64,000 bases of DNA from Trichomonas vaginalis G3. Taxonomy: Eukaryota; Parabasalia; Trichomonadida; Trichomonadidae. Location: positions 3,877,797-3,941,796 of the forward strand of contig NC_067204.1 of assembly GCF_026262505.1 (NCBI RefSeq). The letters run 5' to 3'. Positions 35,339 to 45,788 of this stretch are shown one piece after another. Position numbers and translations under genes: made by a program. Position 1 is the stretch's first letter. The number at the start of each line of letters is the position of its first letter. The notes under the pieces are model-generated. The model did no database searches. It had not been told where the DNA came from and was given only the letters and a program-made list of their open reading frames with translations.

Positions 35339-36481
35339 CTACTCTGGAACTTGTTCAAAGCAATATTCATGTGTTGAATCAATAAACATTGTAAATCCAT
35401 GTTTAATTTGAACAAAGTTCGTTTCGAAGCCAAATGGCCAAAATGATTGCAAATTTCCAGTACAAATCAAAAGATCGTAATTATATTTCTTCAAAAATGC
35501 TTCCGCTGCAAGTTTTCCAAAACAAATTCCAGAATTTTCTTGATACCACTCAATATCTGGATCTGGATGTGAATCCAATGATTTATTTATTGTGTCTAGC
35601 CTGTTAAAGTCATTCTTCTCGATTTCATCAATGAAATTTGGTGATGGAACTAATCCTCCTGCGATAACAAACACAGAATCATCTATTATAGCGGCAAAGG
35701 GTATTTGATTTAGTAAAGCATCGATTTGTTGTTGTGAATACCCTGATTGTTCTGGATTTGTTATTTTTTGTCTAATTAAAACGAAATTTTCTGGAAACAT
35801 GCATTTAAGCAGTAGGCAAAAGTGAAGTAGCTTCGTGTTTGAAAAGTTTGTAATTACTAAGTATTTGGCAACTTGAGGATTTCCGTATTTTTTAAATATA
35901 TTTTCTAAACTAGCTATGTCTTTAACGTTACTAATAATGATTAAAGATGTTTTAACATGAATAATACTTGGTTCAGAGTTAAAAATAGAAAATGATGCTG
36001 AATAAATCCAATCTTTTTCTTCTTGTGATAATAAATATGATTCATCAAGGATATTTGTATATAACTTCTGTTTGTCTAAAATTGAAACTAATGGAATGAC
36101 TGATTTATCGTAGATTGGAGGATAACTTATTTCGATTTCAAAAGTAACGCAATTTTTTGAAAAGAATTTGCAGTCTGTTAGTAAGTTTAGATACATATTT
36201 GTTTGAATAACTACTTTATTTATAATTTTTGAAAATTGTGCTGGTATTGCGATAACTGATGAATAAGCAGGTCCTTTTGGATGAACAACTGATATATTTG
36301 CTATGATTCTGAACGGAACATCAATTTTTGAATGGCATTTTAAAGCGAAATCAAATGGCGAGTTATTTGAATTTGAGTGAGACATTGTAATACTAAACTC
36401 ATATGATTCGAATGGTATTTTAGGTGATGTTATGACCAATTGATTTAATTCAGATTGACTTACTAACCATGGAAATTTCAT
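35339..36481 (-). CDS. PPP-family pseudophosphatase (380 aa)
   Basis: The C-terminal 230 residues align in order with PP1/PP2A-type phosphatases: ENIFKKYGNPQVAKYLVITNF, LLKCMFPENFVLIRQ, PFAAIIDDSVFVIAGGL, a SHPDPDIEWYQENSGICFG block and FLKKYNYDLLICTG. But the metal-binding and catalytic motifs are gone: GDxVDRG reads TNFSNTK, GNHE reads RQKI, the CHGG His is replaced, and RxH becomes CTG. So it cannot be a normal phosphatase and may be a binding or scaffold protein. The N-terminal 140 residues have a beta-rich, MATH-like look, which is uncertain. The internal ATG at 36479-36481 is preferred because the extra upstream codons are hydrophobic read-through of a T-rich leader. Confidence 0.75.
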   Translation of the reverse strand: MKFPWLVSQSELNQLVITSPKIPFESYEFSITMSHSNSNNSPFDFALKCHSKIDVPFRIIANISVVHPKGPAYSSVIAIPAQFSKIINKVVIQTNMYLNLLTDCKFFSKNCVTFEIEISYPPIYDKSVIPLVSILDKQKLYTNILDESYLLSQEEKDWIYSASFSIFNSEPSIIHVKTSLIIISNVKDIASLENIFKKYGNPQVAKYLVITNFSNTKLLHFCLLLKCMFPENFVLIRQKITNPEQSGYSQQQIDALLNQIPFAAIIDDSVFVIAGGLVPSPNFIDEIEKNDFNRLDTINKSLDSHPDPDIEWYQENSGICFGKLAAEAFLKKYNYDLLICTGNLQSFWPFGFETNFVQIKHGFTMFIDSTHEYCFEQVPE

Positions 36482-36654
36482 AAAAAGAAAAAAAAACTGA
36501 ATAAAAATAAAAAAAATAACGTAATCAAGAATAACTCTATAATAGAATTGCGGGTGGTTAGTACACATCTAAAAATAGCATTACACGAAATAATGGCAAT
36601 ACAGAAGTAATTTAATATTAAAAAAACAAAATATAATTATATAAACAGATAAAA

Positions 36655-37233
36655 TTAGTTCTTATTCTTTCTCTCTGTGAGCTTTCCAGAGTTCTCGTTC
36701 TTCATTTTCCGTTCCATGAAGTATAATTCCTTAGATTGAGCAGATAGCAACGCTCTTAGTTGTATTAATAGTTCTTGAGCTTCAGGCATTCTAAGTGTAA
36801 TAAGTTTTTCAAGTGCATTGATTTTCTGTGTTAAATCTGCAATAGTATCATTTGCTGTTTGAATTCTTTGTTCTAAAACTGTTTCTGCTTTATCAAATGT
36901 CTTGTTATCTGATTTTATTTCTGATTCTATTGATGCTTTGAATTCAGCTTTCTTTTGTTTGTATTGATCTAATTGATTTTCGAGTTTTTTAACTTCATCT
37001 GCATATAGCGCAGCTTTTTCTTCAAGTTTTACTACGTAATCTTCTGCTTGCTTAGTTATAGCACCTGTTTTTGATTCTGCTTCTTTATATTCATTTTCAA
37101 GCTGAAATATTCTCAAACTTTCTGAATTAACTGTTTTAATAGACTTCTTGTAAGGGCTAGTTTCGAAGTAGTCATCATCCCATAAATGTTTAGCATCAGC
37201 ATAATGTTTTTCTCGTATTTCGCTGATACTCAT
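36655..37233 (-). CDS. Coiled-coil protein, unknown function (192 aa)
   Basis: A charged N-terminal 50 residues is followed by a continuous coiled coil (about residues 45-175). No family recognised. The start at 37233 follows a T-rich stretch; an upstream ATG at 37264-37266 would add eleven hydrophobic residues, which could be mistaken for a signal peptide. Possibly cytoskeletal. Confidence 0.6.
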   Translation of the reverse strand: MSISEIREKHYADAKHLWDDDYFETSPYKKSIKTVNSESLRIFQLENEYKEAESKTGAITKQAEDYVVKLEEKAALYADEVKKLENQLDQYKQKKAEFKASIESEIKSDNKTFDKAETVLEQRIQTANDTIADLTQKINALEKLITLRMPEAQELLIQLRALLSAQSKELYFMERKMKNENSGKLTERKNKN

Positions 37234-37266
37234 AAAAAAAATAATAAACAGAACAAAAATCCTCAT

Positions 37267-37986
37267 GAGGGATTCTCACATCCTAAGCTTCTAAATCATA
37301 ACCCAAATATGATAGGTCGAGCATAATGTAGTATGACATATAGTTGTTAGCATCTAAAATTTAGAATATGTTTACTATCAAATGCATAATAAGTTGATTT
37401 TAGATGCATATATCTTCTTTGTGAAAGTATATTGTATCTTTTGTACTATAGAACTATATACTGTTTTGAAATATCTTATAACTGATATATTTTCGGACTA
37501 TCATTATCAAATATTATATTCAAGTGAACAACTCTTTGGTACATTTAGAAACGGTTAGAACAACACATTTATTATAAAATAGAACAATGTATAAGATTGT
37601 TGAATCCATACTTTATTCAATCTTATATTTATTTCAATATCTTCAAGAAGAAATCACGAAAGAATGGCATTAAATGAAAACCCTTGACTCATTCAAATTA
37701 CTTTTTGAAAAATGTATAAAGGTTATTACATGAAAAATACAAATTGAAATTCAAATTTCGTTTTCTATATCAAATTTTTAGCTTAGCAATCTGAATTTAA
37801 CCTTGTATTCTGCCAGAATTCTTTTACATGTGCTTTTCTTTAACTTAATAGTACAATTTATTTCATGAAAAATATAAAATTAATAATTTTCTAAAAAAAA
37901 TAAGAAGTAATTTATAAATATGTGTGTTGTGTGTTTATATTTATTTGAGAAAATAAATCATATAAAAAAAAGAAAAATAATTTGTC
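37267..37986. other. Intergenic
   Basis: A/T-rich; some T-run tracts, no gene, no clear repeat seen. It contains the 3' side of the Sec61 alpha gene. Confidence 0.5.
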
Positions 37987-39441
37987 TTAGCGAGCACCAG
38001 CGGCGTTCTTGAGGATACCGATGAGTCCATCACCAGCCATTTCCTTAGAGAGTTCAGCAGTGAACTGGTTGATGATAGAAACAGCGAGGATGATACCTGT
38101 TCCAGATCCGAATGCAGACAAGAAGTCAGCGACGAATGAGAGGAGAGCGACAAGGATACCACCGAGAGCTGCAGCTGTTGGGATGTAGCGAGAAAGTGTC
38201 TTCTCGAGTCTCTTCTGGTCTTCTCTGTGTCCCTTGAGTGTAAGGTGCTGCTTCTTGAGGGCTTCAGCGACATCAGCTGGTGCCTGGTTGGAGAATCTAA
38301 GGTAGTAGTATGAGATGAAGCCGGCGGATGAAAGAGAGAAAATGAGGTAAATAATTGTATGAAGTGGGTCGTGGATTGTTTGTTGGATGGACTGTGGTGC
38401 TGTCAAGTAGTAGATAAGGCCGGAAACTGGTGTGGAGTAGTCATAGGACATTCCGTTGTGTGAACGCCAGACACCGAAGATTTGTGTGGCAAGAGACTCT
38501 GGCCAGTGGAAGTAGATGGTGCGGGAGAAGCCAGCAAGCTGGGAAAGGATTGTAGACTGGATGATAAGTGGTGTGTTGGAGCAATAGAACAACTTGATCT
38601 CGAATGGCTCTGGACGGGCACGGTTGACTGTTGTTTCGAGGCCAATGTTGATCTTGATCTGGTCGAAGTAGACGCAAGCACCGAAAACAATGACTGTTGA
38701 GAATAATTGGCAAAGATTTGGTAATTGTGGGCGGAAAACAATATCACGGAGTGCGCGTAGCTTGTTCTTGCGTGTGAAGAGGTAATGGAAGAAAGCAATG
38801 ACAAGGCCTTCGTACTCTGTTCCGCGGCCCATGGAGTAATGGTTGAATGAGAAGAGTCTCCACATGATCATTTCGCAGATGTTTGTGCAAATGAAGAGGG
38901 AAATGCCAGAGCCGATACCATAGCCGTTCTGGCAAAGTTCATCGAGAAGAATGACAACAATGGCGGATGAAACAAGTTGTGTCATGATAAGAGCGGCGTT
39001 GACGAAGCCAATTTCGCCACGGATGCCGTATTCGCCGGACCAGATAGCATTACCAGCCTGGAAAGCTGTCATGATGATACCGGCCAATTTCTGAGCAGCA
39101 TCGAAAAGAGCGGATGCCTCTGGGTCAGATGGGTTTCTGTTGATGAGGCCGAAAGAGCAGAGGAACTGAAGGATCATACCTGAAGTAACGATTGGGGAAA
39201 TACCGAATTCCATAAGAGAATACTTAGAAGAAGCTGTAAGGATACGGAGGTGCTGCATTGGATCATCACCTGCTGTCTTTTGTACACCATAAAGTGGAAC
39301 AAGTGTGCAGATCAAATACAAAGCTAAAGAAGCAAATGTATAGAAGAGCCGCTTGCGGATTGGAACCATCTTGTTTGGACGTGGAACATTTGGCATTAAT
39401 TCAAGAACAGGCCTGATTGACTTAAGTATATCGAAGCCCAT
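37987..39441 (-). CDS. SEC61A: Sec61 alpha, ER protein-translocation channel (484 aa)
   Basis: Length and sequence match the eukaryotic SecY/Sec61 alpha family: the start (FDILKSIRPVLELMPNVPRP), PLYGVQKTAGDDP, the plug region ISPIVTSGMILQFLCSFGLI, and about ten membrane spans with a conserved C-terminal loop. It forms the channel for co-translational import into the endoplasmic reticulum. The gene is noticeably richer in G+C than its neighbours, consistent with a highly expressed host gene. Confidence 0.97.
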   Translation of the reverse strand: MGFDILKSIRPVLELMPNVPRPNKMVPIRKRLFYTFASLALYLICTLVPLYGVQKTAGDDPMQHLRILTASSKYSLMEFGISPIVTSGMILQFLCSFGLINRNPSDPEASALFDAAQKLAGIIMTAFQAGNAIWSGEYGIRGEIGFVNAALIMTQLVSSAIVVILLDELCQNGYGIGSGISLFICTNICEMIMWRLFSFNHYSMGRGTEYEGLVIAFFHYLFTRKNKLRALRDIVFRPQLPNLCQLFSTVIVFGACVYFDQIKINIGLETTVNRARPEPFEIKLFYCSNTPLIIQSTILSQLAGFSRTIYFHWPESLATQIFGVWRSHNGMSYDYSTPVSGLIYYLTAPQSIQQTIHDPLHTIIYLIFSLSSAGFISYYYLRFSNQAPADVAEALKKQHLTLKGHREDQKRLEKTLSRYIPTAAALGGILVALLSFVADFLSAFGSGTGIILAVSIINQFTAELSKEMAGDGLIGILKNAAGAR

Positions 39442-40045
39442 TTTTTTTTATAGTTTTCGAAAAAAAAATGTTTGGCTGACAAAAAACTGCCACCTCACGC
39501 GTAAAATTTGACAAATCTTATCATGTTAATTTTAATGATCATTTATTCATGAGCAATTTTATTATGAGATTTCGTTTTTTCATTGAGTTGTCAAATTGTC
39601 ATTCCCAAAATCATAAGGTTGCTATCATCGGAGATTGATTAAATTGGAATCGATCAAAACATAGTTCATTGAGACATTTCTAGGTTGCACAAAGCAGATT
39701 TTAATTTTTCTGCTTTTCGGAAATGATTTCATATCCTTATCTTGAGTTTAACCTTGTAAGTATAACTACCAAACTATTCTGTGTGTGTGAAGTCGACACC
39801 CTTGAGGTTGACCTTTATATATGCGTTAATCAAATTAACGAATATTCAAATTCTGTTTATTTAGGTATTTGCATTTCAGATAGTATGAGTATGTTATTGA
39901 TATTTGTTTTATTATCTAATCGGGTAAAGAATCTGAACTTGAGCACTATGAGTGTAAAAATGAAACAAAAATAAAAAGCATAACTAACATATCAAATAAT
40001 TTTATTATACATACAAACAAGATGCAAAAGAAATATCTCGAAAAA
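39442..40045. other. Intergenic
   Basis: It includes the divergent upstream regions of Sec61 alpha. A plus-strand 83-codon frame at 39723 has no features. No gene is supported. Confidence 0.5.
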
Positions 40046-41320
40046 TTATGCATCGACAAGAAATTGATCTGAAATTGAATCATCTTCGTGAGTGGATAAT
40101 GATGAGTTAGAAATCGATTTCTTTGATTGTGATTCTTTTGCTTTCATATTAGAATACGAAGCAAGAGTAGAATTGGACAAAGAACTTAATGAAGCTTGTT
40201 GTTTGATCGGTCTTGATTGGTCAAGTGGTTTCTCTTGATCTTTTTCTGTTTCTGTTGTTAATGAGCTCTTCAATGATTTGCTTTTTTCTTGACTCTTCGA
40301 TTTTTCTTTCGTTTGAAGTGGAAAATCATTATGAAGTTGTTTCCTTGCTGCTCTCTTGATTCTCTGATACTTTTCATTTTGATAATCGAGTATCTGTGCT
40401 GTCTGCCTTGGAGTGATATAATTAACTGGATGACCAAGTCTGATTTCATTAACTTTCTTTGAAACTGATTTATTAATCTTTCTGATTTCTTCGTCAATAT
40501 CAAGTACGCCCTCATCAGAGCTTGTAAGAAGGCTGCTATCAAATTCGACTGTAAGAACGTTCTGAGTTAATGGAATGCGAGATTTAACAGTTTCAAATGG
40601 CTGAGGTTGTGTTTGCATCTTCGGGTTGTATTCGTAGAAGTCGAGTTTAGGAACTTGAGTCTTTGCCTTCTCTTCATCGTGTTTATGTATTGCTTGAGCG
40701 TGGAGTCTGAATTTCTCCATTGTTGCAGTAAATGCACGGGTTTGTTCGAACAATGTTGTTTTGAGCATATCAATTTCCTTCTTTAACTTCTCTGCTTCAG
40801 CCTTTTGAGGAAGAGGATGATCAACCCTTAAAGATGTCCATGCGTCGATATGAGAGGGATGTACTTTTTGGATATGCTGATCGACATACTTTAGTGCCTG
40901 GAACTTTTTGCCGCATACAGGGCATTTTTCGTATTCATGATAAGCATCTCTCAAAAGTGCTTGGTCTCTTTCCTTTGAATCATATAATAATTTAATTTTC
41001 TTCTTCATTGCTCTATTTGTTTGCTTTAATCTGTGTATTTCGTCTAATAAATAATCCTGACAATCAAACATGTATTTAACTGTTGTCTGTAAGTTCTCAA
41101 TAAGTTGTGAACAAAGTGGATTTCCAAACATTCGACGATCGTTGTCATTTAAATTTGCAAAAGTAAAGCTGTTAATGAATTCTTGCATCGAATCGTAATC
41201 CTGGGTCTCTCGAAGCATTGCTGGATCAGTTTTTTGGACTAACCCCCAGTCAATCCCTTCGTGAAGAGTATGTACATTGTATTGATTTTTAGAATCGGCC
41301 CGAAGATAAAGATTTTGCAT
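40046..41320 (-). CDS. DZIP1/Iguana-like C2H2 zinc-finger protein (424 aa)
   Basis: The N-terminal 120 residues follow the DZIP1 domain pattern (GIDWGLV near the start, then conserved blocks ending in a coiled coil), followed by one C2H2 finger (CPVCGKKF, with HIQKVH, about residues 132-153). The C-terminal half is disordered and Ser/Lys-rich. DZIP1 proteins act at the ciliary base and transition zone. This fits the DUF4200 gene nearby as flagellar genes, although they are not in an operon. Confidence 0.75.
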   Translation of the reverse strand: MQNLYLRADSKNQYNVHTLHEGIDWGLVQKTDPAMLRETQDYDSMQEFINSFTFANLNDNDRRMFGNPLCSQLIENLQTTVKYMFDCQDYLLDEIHRLKQTNRAMKKKIKLLYDSKERDQALLRDAYHEYEKCPVCGKKFQALKYVDQHIQKVHPSHIDAWTSLRVDHPLPQKAEAEKLKKEIDMLKTTLFEQTRAFTATMEKFRLHAQAIHKHDEEKAKTQVPKLDFYEYNPKMQTQPQPFETVKSRIPLTQNVLTVEFDSSLLTSSDEGVLDIDEEIRKINKSVSKKVNEIRLGHPVNYITPRQTAQILDYQNEKYQRIKRAARKQLHNDFPLQTKEKSKSQEKSKSLKSSLTTETEKDQEKPLDQSRPIKQQASLSSLSNSTLASYSNMKAKESQSKKSISNSSLSTHEDDSISDQFLVDA

Positions 41321-41896
41321 ATAAAATTTAAAAATTAACGTACACTTAAAAGCAAAATCTAAAATTGCTCAATACGAGAATTTTATGAGAGCACATTGAA
41401 ACTTTATGCAAAATACGATATAATTAGTTATTTAAAATTTCCAAAATATTCTCAAGAATCTGAAAAATGACAAAATCAATATTAATTTAAATATGAAAAT
41501 TGATATTCAAATAAATTTTTTGAATTTCAATTCCAGTTCAATGTGTATGATATGGGATTTAAAATAGATTTATCATGTTAAAACTAAATTTGAATTTTAA
41601 ATTTTAATAATCAGAGAAAATATGGCATTGATGTCTATTTGGAGGATGTCGTTATATTCAAAATCAGCATTATTTCGGCTGTTAAGAATTTCAAATGTTA
41701 AAACTAAATAAATTTTTAATCAAATGATATCTTTGGTAAAATGATTAATATTTTCAAATAAATACCATATATATCTAATCAAATGAAGCATGTTCTACTG
41801 TGGCCATTTCCTTTTATAAAATAAAGCAGTATTTCATGAGAAAATCGAAGAAATCGGATTCAAGTTCAGATTGAATTGAAAATAATCGTCATTAAG
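41321..41896. other. Intergenic
   Basis: A/T-rich region between divergent genes. I see no gene or strong repeat. Confidence 0.5.
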
Positions 41897-42832
41897 ATGG
41901 CGAATAAAGCGTTTCTTGTGAGATTTTTTTCGACAGTCAATGTTATTTCAACTGTCGTATCTATGCTACTATTAAGAACAATCGCTAATTATAACATATG
42001 TAAATTACTTTTAACAATTTTAGCATTTCAATACTTGACTGGTTGGTTGTTATTAGAATTATTAGCATACAATGGAAACTTTTCTAGATTCACAAAGATT
42101 CCACTTAGTTGCAGACTATTCTTTTCGGGTCTTTTATTCCTTCAAGATTATATTCAATCATATGTTATCGTTGAAACATCGGTAGGCATGGTTCAGTTTA
42201 GCAAATCATTAGGCGCTGTAACATTATTCATTTACGATTATCTTTTCAAATCTAAAAAACGAAATACATCTAAATTACCGTTCCTTTTATTATTTGTTTT
42301 CGGAACATTCATTGCATCATTCAAAGAAATAGAATTTAGCTTATTTAATTTAGGAACAATAATTTTTGCGTGCTTTTTATCTGCATACACAAATAATTAC
42401 GCTTCTGACCTTGCTATTGAATGCTCTGTTTCAGGAACTCAGATTACACTTTCAATATTACCATTTCAATTCATATTTTCGATTATTTCATCAATTTTAT
42501 TTGAATCTAATCCAAACAATGGCTTCTATTCATATCAATTTGGATTAGTAAGCATTGTTTTAATAGTCTGCAGCAGTTTCACAGCAGTTTGGTGCGTTCT
42601 TTCTCATTATTCAGTTATAATTGAAACTTCACCACTTCATTTCGAATTTCTCGGAGCATTTAAGACAATATTTACACTATTATTACTTTATTTCATTCCA
42701 GGTTTCCAAAAATTAACAACAGTTCAATATGTGATGCAAATTGTTGGTAGTACTATCGCAATGATTGCATATGGACTCTATATGAGATCAGAGAACCAAG
42801 TTTTGTTAGATTCAAACGGAATGCAATTTTAA
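41897..42832 (+). CDS. DMT-superfamily (SLC35/nucleotide-sugar-transporter-like) membrane protein (311 aa)
   Basis: About ten hydrophobic segments across the full length. Gly/Ser spacing such as VGMVQFSKSLGAVTLF and the last segment (QYVMQIVGSTIAMIAYGLYM) is typical of the SLC35 transporter group, whose members move nucleotide sugars or phosphorylated compounds in Golgi, ER or plastid membranes. The substrate cannot be told. The ATG at 41897 is chosen; the longer frame begins with TTG. Confidence 0.65.
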   Translation: MANKAFLVRFFSTVNVISTVVSMLLLRTIANYNICKLLLTILAFQYLTGWLLLELLAYNGNFSRFTKIPLSCRLFFSGLLFLQDYIQSYVIVETSVGMVQFSKSLGAVTLFIYDYLFKSKKRNTSKLPFLLLFVFGTFIASFKEIEFSLFNLGTIIFACFLSAYTNNYASDLAIECSVSGTQITLSILPFQFIFSIISSILFESNPNNGFYSYQFGLVSIVLIVCSSFTAVWCVLSHYSVIIETSPLHFEFLGAFKTIFTLLLLYFIPGFQKLTTVQYVMQIVGSTIAMIAYGLYMRSENQVLLDSNGMQF

Positions 42833-43109
42833 ATTTATTATATTTTCTTTTTATATGTAAAAAACTGGAATAAACTTATTGTATTTATATAAATTTTGCT
42901 ATGGCTTTGAAATTGAAGATGTCTATCGATTAATTTTTCAGTAATTAAAATTTGATTTTTTTTTAAAAAGTGACAATTCAGATTTTTAAAACGAATTTTT
43001 GTTCTCGTCCCAAATTCGGAAAATCAGATACAAAACAAAGTAGAAATTCTTTATCTTCAAATGTTTAAATCCAATCGGCCATCAGAAATAGTCGAAACGC
43101 AGTACAAGT

Positions 43110-44090
43110 ATGAAAAATGCAAAAAGATTCAGTTGGTCTGAATATTTTGGCAATAAAGGTAAAGTAGATCGAACTCTTAATGGAACAGCATTCTCTGATA
43201 CTACAAGTACTAACAATTATTATGTTTTTGTTTGCAACTTTGAAGATTATACGGAAAAAGGTGCAATTTATATCAAAAGAGGTAACAAAATATACACATT
43301 GCTTGAAGATTCTGCTTTTAATAGATGCAAATCCACTTCAGAAGGTGGATTTGTTTACTATGACTGCCCTCAATTAGGACATTTTATTCAACAGCGAAAT
43401 TGTTATTTTGAATCAATAGCAAATGATCACATGGCATTTTATCAATTAGTTAAATCTTCTCCTACAAATAAAAATTATGCTTTTGATATTTCAGTTTCAA
43501 AATGCGGGGAAAGTGAATCAAAAGGAGCTTATACATTTACAATTGCATTTGGTGATGTCCAAATTAAGAATAACAATATCACTTACAACAAATGTTTAGA
43601 TCGTTCATCAACATATTGTTACCTTTCTGGAAAATCAGGTTACAGTAATTTCTCAACATTCAGAGAAAACAACCAAACTTGGGGTGAATCTCTTTCATTT
43701 TACAGTTCTGTTAATTCATATACACATACAGTTTCTTATTGCAATGTTATTGGAAATAAATTCAGAACAGGCAGTGATCAAGTTCTATTTGATTGTACTT
43801 ACAACACTACTGTTGATCACTGCGTATTTTTAAATAACACTGCAGCATATATGTTTAAAGTTTATACAGAAGGTTGTACATTGACTATTACTGATTCATA
43901 TGTTCAATCAAATTCAACAACAGGACCAGGAACTGTTAAATTTGAAAAAGACAAATCAAATTATGATCCAATTAATATTTCCCAGTTTTCTACAGAAAAT
44001 TGTTACATTGAACCAAAAGTATTCGGTGTTAAAATTTCATATTTTTCTGTTTTTGCACAAATTTCTCCTGCATTATTTTCTTCTAAATAA
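43110..44090 (+). CDS. Beta-helix-like protein, paralogue 2 (326 aa)
   Basis: It is paralogous to 33636-34601 throughout (identical MKNAKRFSWSEYFGN start). Asn- and Cys-rich short strands point to a parallel beta-helix. Function unknown. The two copies are about 9 kb apart in the same orientation, so they arose by duplication or belong to a dispersed family. The upstream leader (CAGAAATAGTCGAAACGCAG) is also similar. Confidence 0.6.
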   Translation: MKNAKRFSWSEYFGNKGKVDRTLNGTAFSDTTSTNNYYVFVCNFEDYTEKGAIYIKRGNKIYTLLEDSAFNRCKSTSEGGFVYYDCPQLGHFIQQRNCYFESIANDHMAFYQLVKSSPTNKNYAFDISVSKCGESESKGAYTFTIAFGDVQIKNNNITYNKCLDRSSTYCYLSGKSGYSNFSTFRENNQTWGESLSFYSSVNSYTHTVSYCNVIGNKFRTGSDQVLFDCTYNTTVDHCVFLNNTAAYMFKVYTEGCTLTITDSYVQSNSTTGPGTVKFEKDKSNYDPINISQFSTENCYIEPKVFGVKISYFSVFAQISPALFSSK

Positions 44091-44116
44091 TGTTAAACTA
44101 CATATTTTTTAGATAT

Positions 44117-44570
44117 GATTTATGAAATCTCTCATCGAATGCAGCCGTGATAAAGATGCAAAATGAGAAACCCAACTAATTTTTGCATCAAAAGAAGGCC
44201 ATAATGAAGTCGTTAAATATCTTATCTCATTGGAGCTAATACAAATGCAAAGGATATAGATGGAATTACTCCACTTATTTGAGCATCATAAAAAGGTGAT
44301 CTTGAAATAGATAGATTTCATATATTTGCTGGAGCTAATAAATGCATCAGAATATGGACATCTTCAAATAGTTAAAAATCTTGTTTATGCTGAATCTGAT
44401 AAAAATGAAAATTAGTTATGAAGATGCTGTTAAATTTCTTATCTCTGCTGAGGTTAAAATAGGAAAAGGATAAAAATAGAAACACGCCACTAACATTTTC
44501 ATGGGGAAATGTTGAGGATTATCGAATTTCTGTTGGCGCTAAATAATAAAACACATTAATTATTTACAAA
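44117..44570 (+). pseudogene. Ankyrin-repeat protein remnant
   Basis: Ankyrin motifs are visible in several frames: LIFASKEGHNEVVKYLIS, then after a shift GANTNAKDIDGITPLI, followed by a stop, and later pieces with YGHLQIVK-like and SAEVK-like ends. The frames are broken by stops and indels, so it is a remnant of the large trichomonad ankyrin family. Confidence 0.75.
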
Positions 44571-44811
44571 ACAATTTTTATGTAAGAAGATAAAGTGTTA
44601 ATATACAACTTGAGAAAGAAATTGCACAACCATAGAGTAAATGTAGTTGTATTTTGACATTGAAAGGGTTCCAGAAGTCAACTGAATATTTCTTCGTGTG
44701 ACCTATGCTTTGATGTGGAATGAATGCCTGTCGCTAAATTCAATTTCAAATTCAGCATTGGAAATCAACAAAATTGAAACCACGAATTTCTTCCTTTAAC
44801 ACGAGTGAATA

Positions 44812-44812
<1 letters not shown>

Positions 44813-44893
<81 letters not shown>
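44813..44893 (+). repeat. Homopolymer of 81 A
   Basis: An uninterrupted poly-A run. On its left is host sequence, on its right a G+C-rich segment (GGTAGTGGGGCTTCCAGGCA) that starts Maverick-type sequence. The length may be approximate because homopolymers are error-prone. The lysine or phenylalanine frames across it are artefacts. Confidence 0.95.
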
Positions 44894-44895
<2 letters not shown>

Positions 44896-44992
44896 TAGTG
44901 GGGCTTCCAGGCACTTCGTGCCTTCTAGCCCTAAGAATTTTTCCCAAGACCCAAGAGGAGGACCGAACCCCAGCCGACCAGCCGTTGACTTT
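44894..44992. other. G+C-rich terminal segment with B-box-like motif
   Basis: A small hairpin GGCACTTCGTGCC lies at about 44912-44924. On the minus strand GGGGTTCGGTCC resembles a Pol III B box. It is flanked by the poly-A (poly-T on the minus strand, a Pol III terminator). It could be a terminal structure of Mav2 or a fragment of a tRNA-derived repeat. Confidence 0.35.
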
Positions 44993-44995
44993 TTT

Positions 44996-45365
44996 GTCAT
45001 GATTTCATCGTAAATGTTTTGTCATGATTTCATCGTAAATGTTTTGTCAAGACTTCTTCGTAAATGTTTTGTCAAGACTTCTTCGTAAATGTTTTGTCAA
45101 GACTTCTTCGTAATGAGCGTAAAGGACCCAAAAATATAATTTATGTTAGAATGTTAGATCTAACATGTTTTCTAACATGTTTTCTAACATCGTAGAAAAC
45201 TCATGATTTCATCGTAAATGTTTTGTCAAGACTTCTTCGTAAATGTTTTGTCGAAACTTCTTCGTAAATGTTTTGTCATGATTTCATCGTAAATGTTTTG
45301 TCGAAACTTCTTCGTAAATGTTTTGTCAAACTTCTTCGTAAATGTTTTGTCAAACTTCTTCGTAA
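44996..45365 (+). repeat. 25-bp tandem repeat array
   Basis: Repeats of TCAAGACTTCTTCGTAAATG plus TTTTG, with variants TCATGATTTCATCG. They surround the palindromic element at 45143-45190. A second set of related repeats in the other orientation is at 45480-45780 and 45870-45960. No gene lies in 44990-45999. Confidence 0.85.
45143..45190 (+). promoter_or_regulatory. TGTTAGA-type five-half-site palindromic element 1
   Basis: ATGTTAGA, ATGTTAGATCTAACAT, then two further TCTAACAT half-sites at 12-bp spacing: the same layout as the GGTGA type but with another half-site. The outer flank is CAAAAATATAATTT and, before it, GAGCGTAAAGGACC. Confidence 0.75.
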
Positions 45366-45394
45366 TGAGCGTAAAGGACCCAAAAATATAATTT

Positions 45395-45442
45395 ATGTTA
45401 GAATGTTAGATCTAACATGTTTTCTAACATGTTTTCTAACAT
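45395..45442 (+). promoter_or_regulatory. TGTTAGA-type five-half-site palindromic element 2
   Basis: A direct repeat of 45143-45190 with the same GAGCGTAAAGGACC flank, about 252 bp downstream. Confidence 0.75.
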
Positions 45443-45788
45443 GGTCTAAAACTCTTGAATTTTCATGAATTTTCATGATTTCATCGTAAATGTTTCGACA
45501 AAACATAGACAAGAAAGTTCATGAGAAATTAGACAAGAAAGTCTTGACAAAACATAGACAAGAAAGTTCATGAGAAATTAGACAAGAAAGTCTTGACAAA
45601 ACATAGACAAGAAAGTCTTGACAAAACATAGACAAGAAAGTTTTGACAAAACATTGACGATGAAGAAGTTTCGACAAAACATAGACAAGAAAGTTTTGAC
45701 AAAACATTTACGATGAAGTTTGACAAAGTCTCAACAAAGTCTTTACGATGAAGTTTGACAAAACATGAAAATTCAAGAGTTTTAGACC

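Noticed and set aside
36482-36568. Hydrophobic N-terminal extension of the pseudophosphatase as a signal peptide
   Set aside because: The segment is encoded by a T-rich leader; the PPP family is cytosolic, and a good internal ATG exists.
38403-39183. Several overlapping frames on both strands within Sec61 alpha
   Set aside because: The gene has higher G+C, so stop codons are rarer in its other frames; none has features.
44752-45013. Poly-Lys and poly-Phe frames
   Set aside because: Artefacts of the 81-A run.
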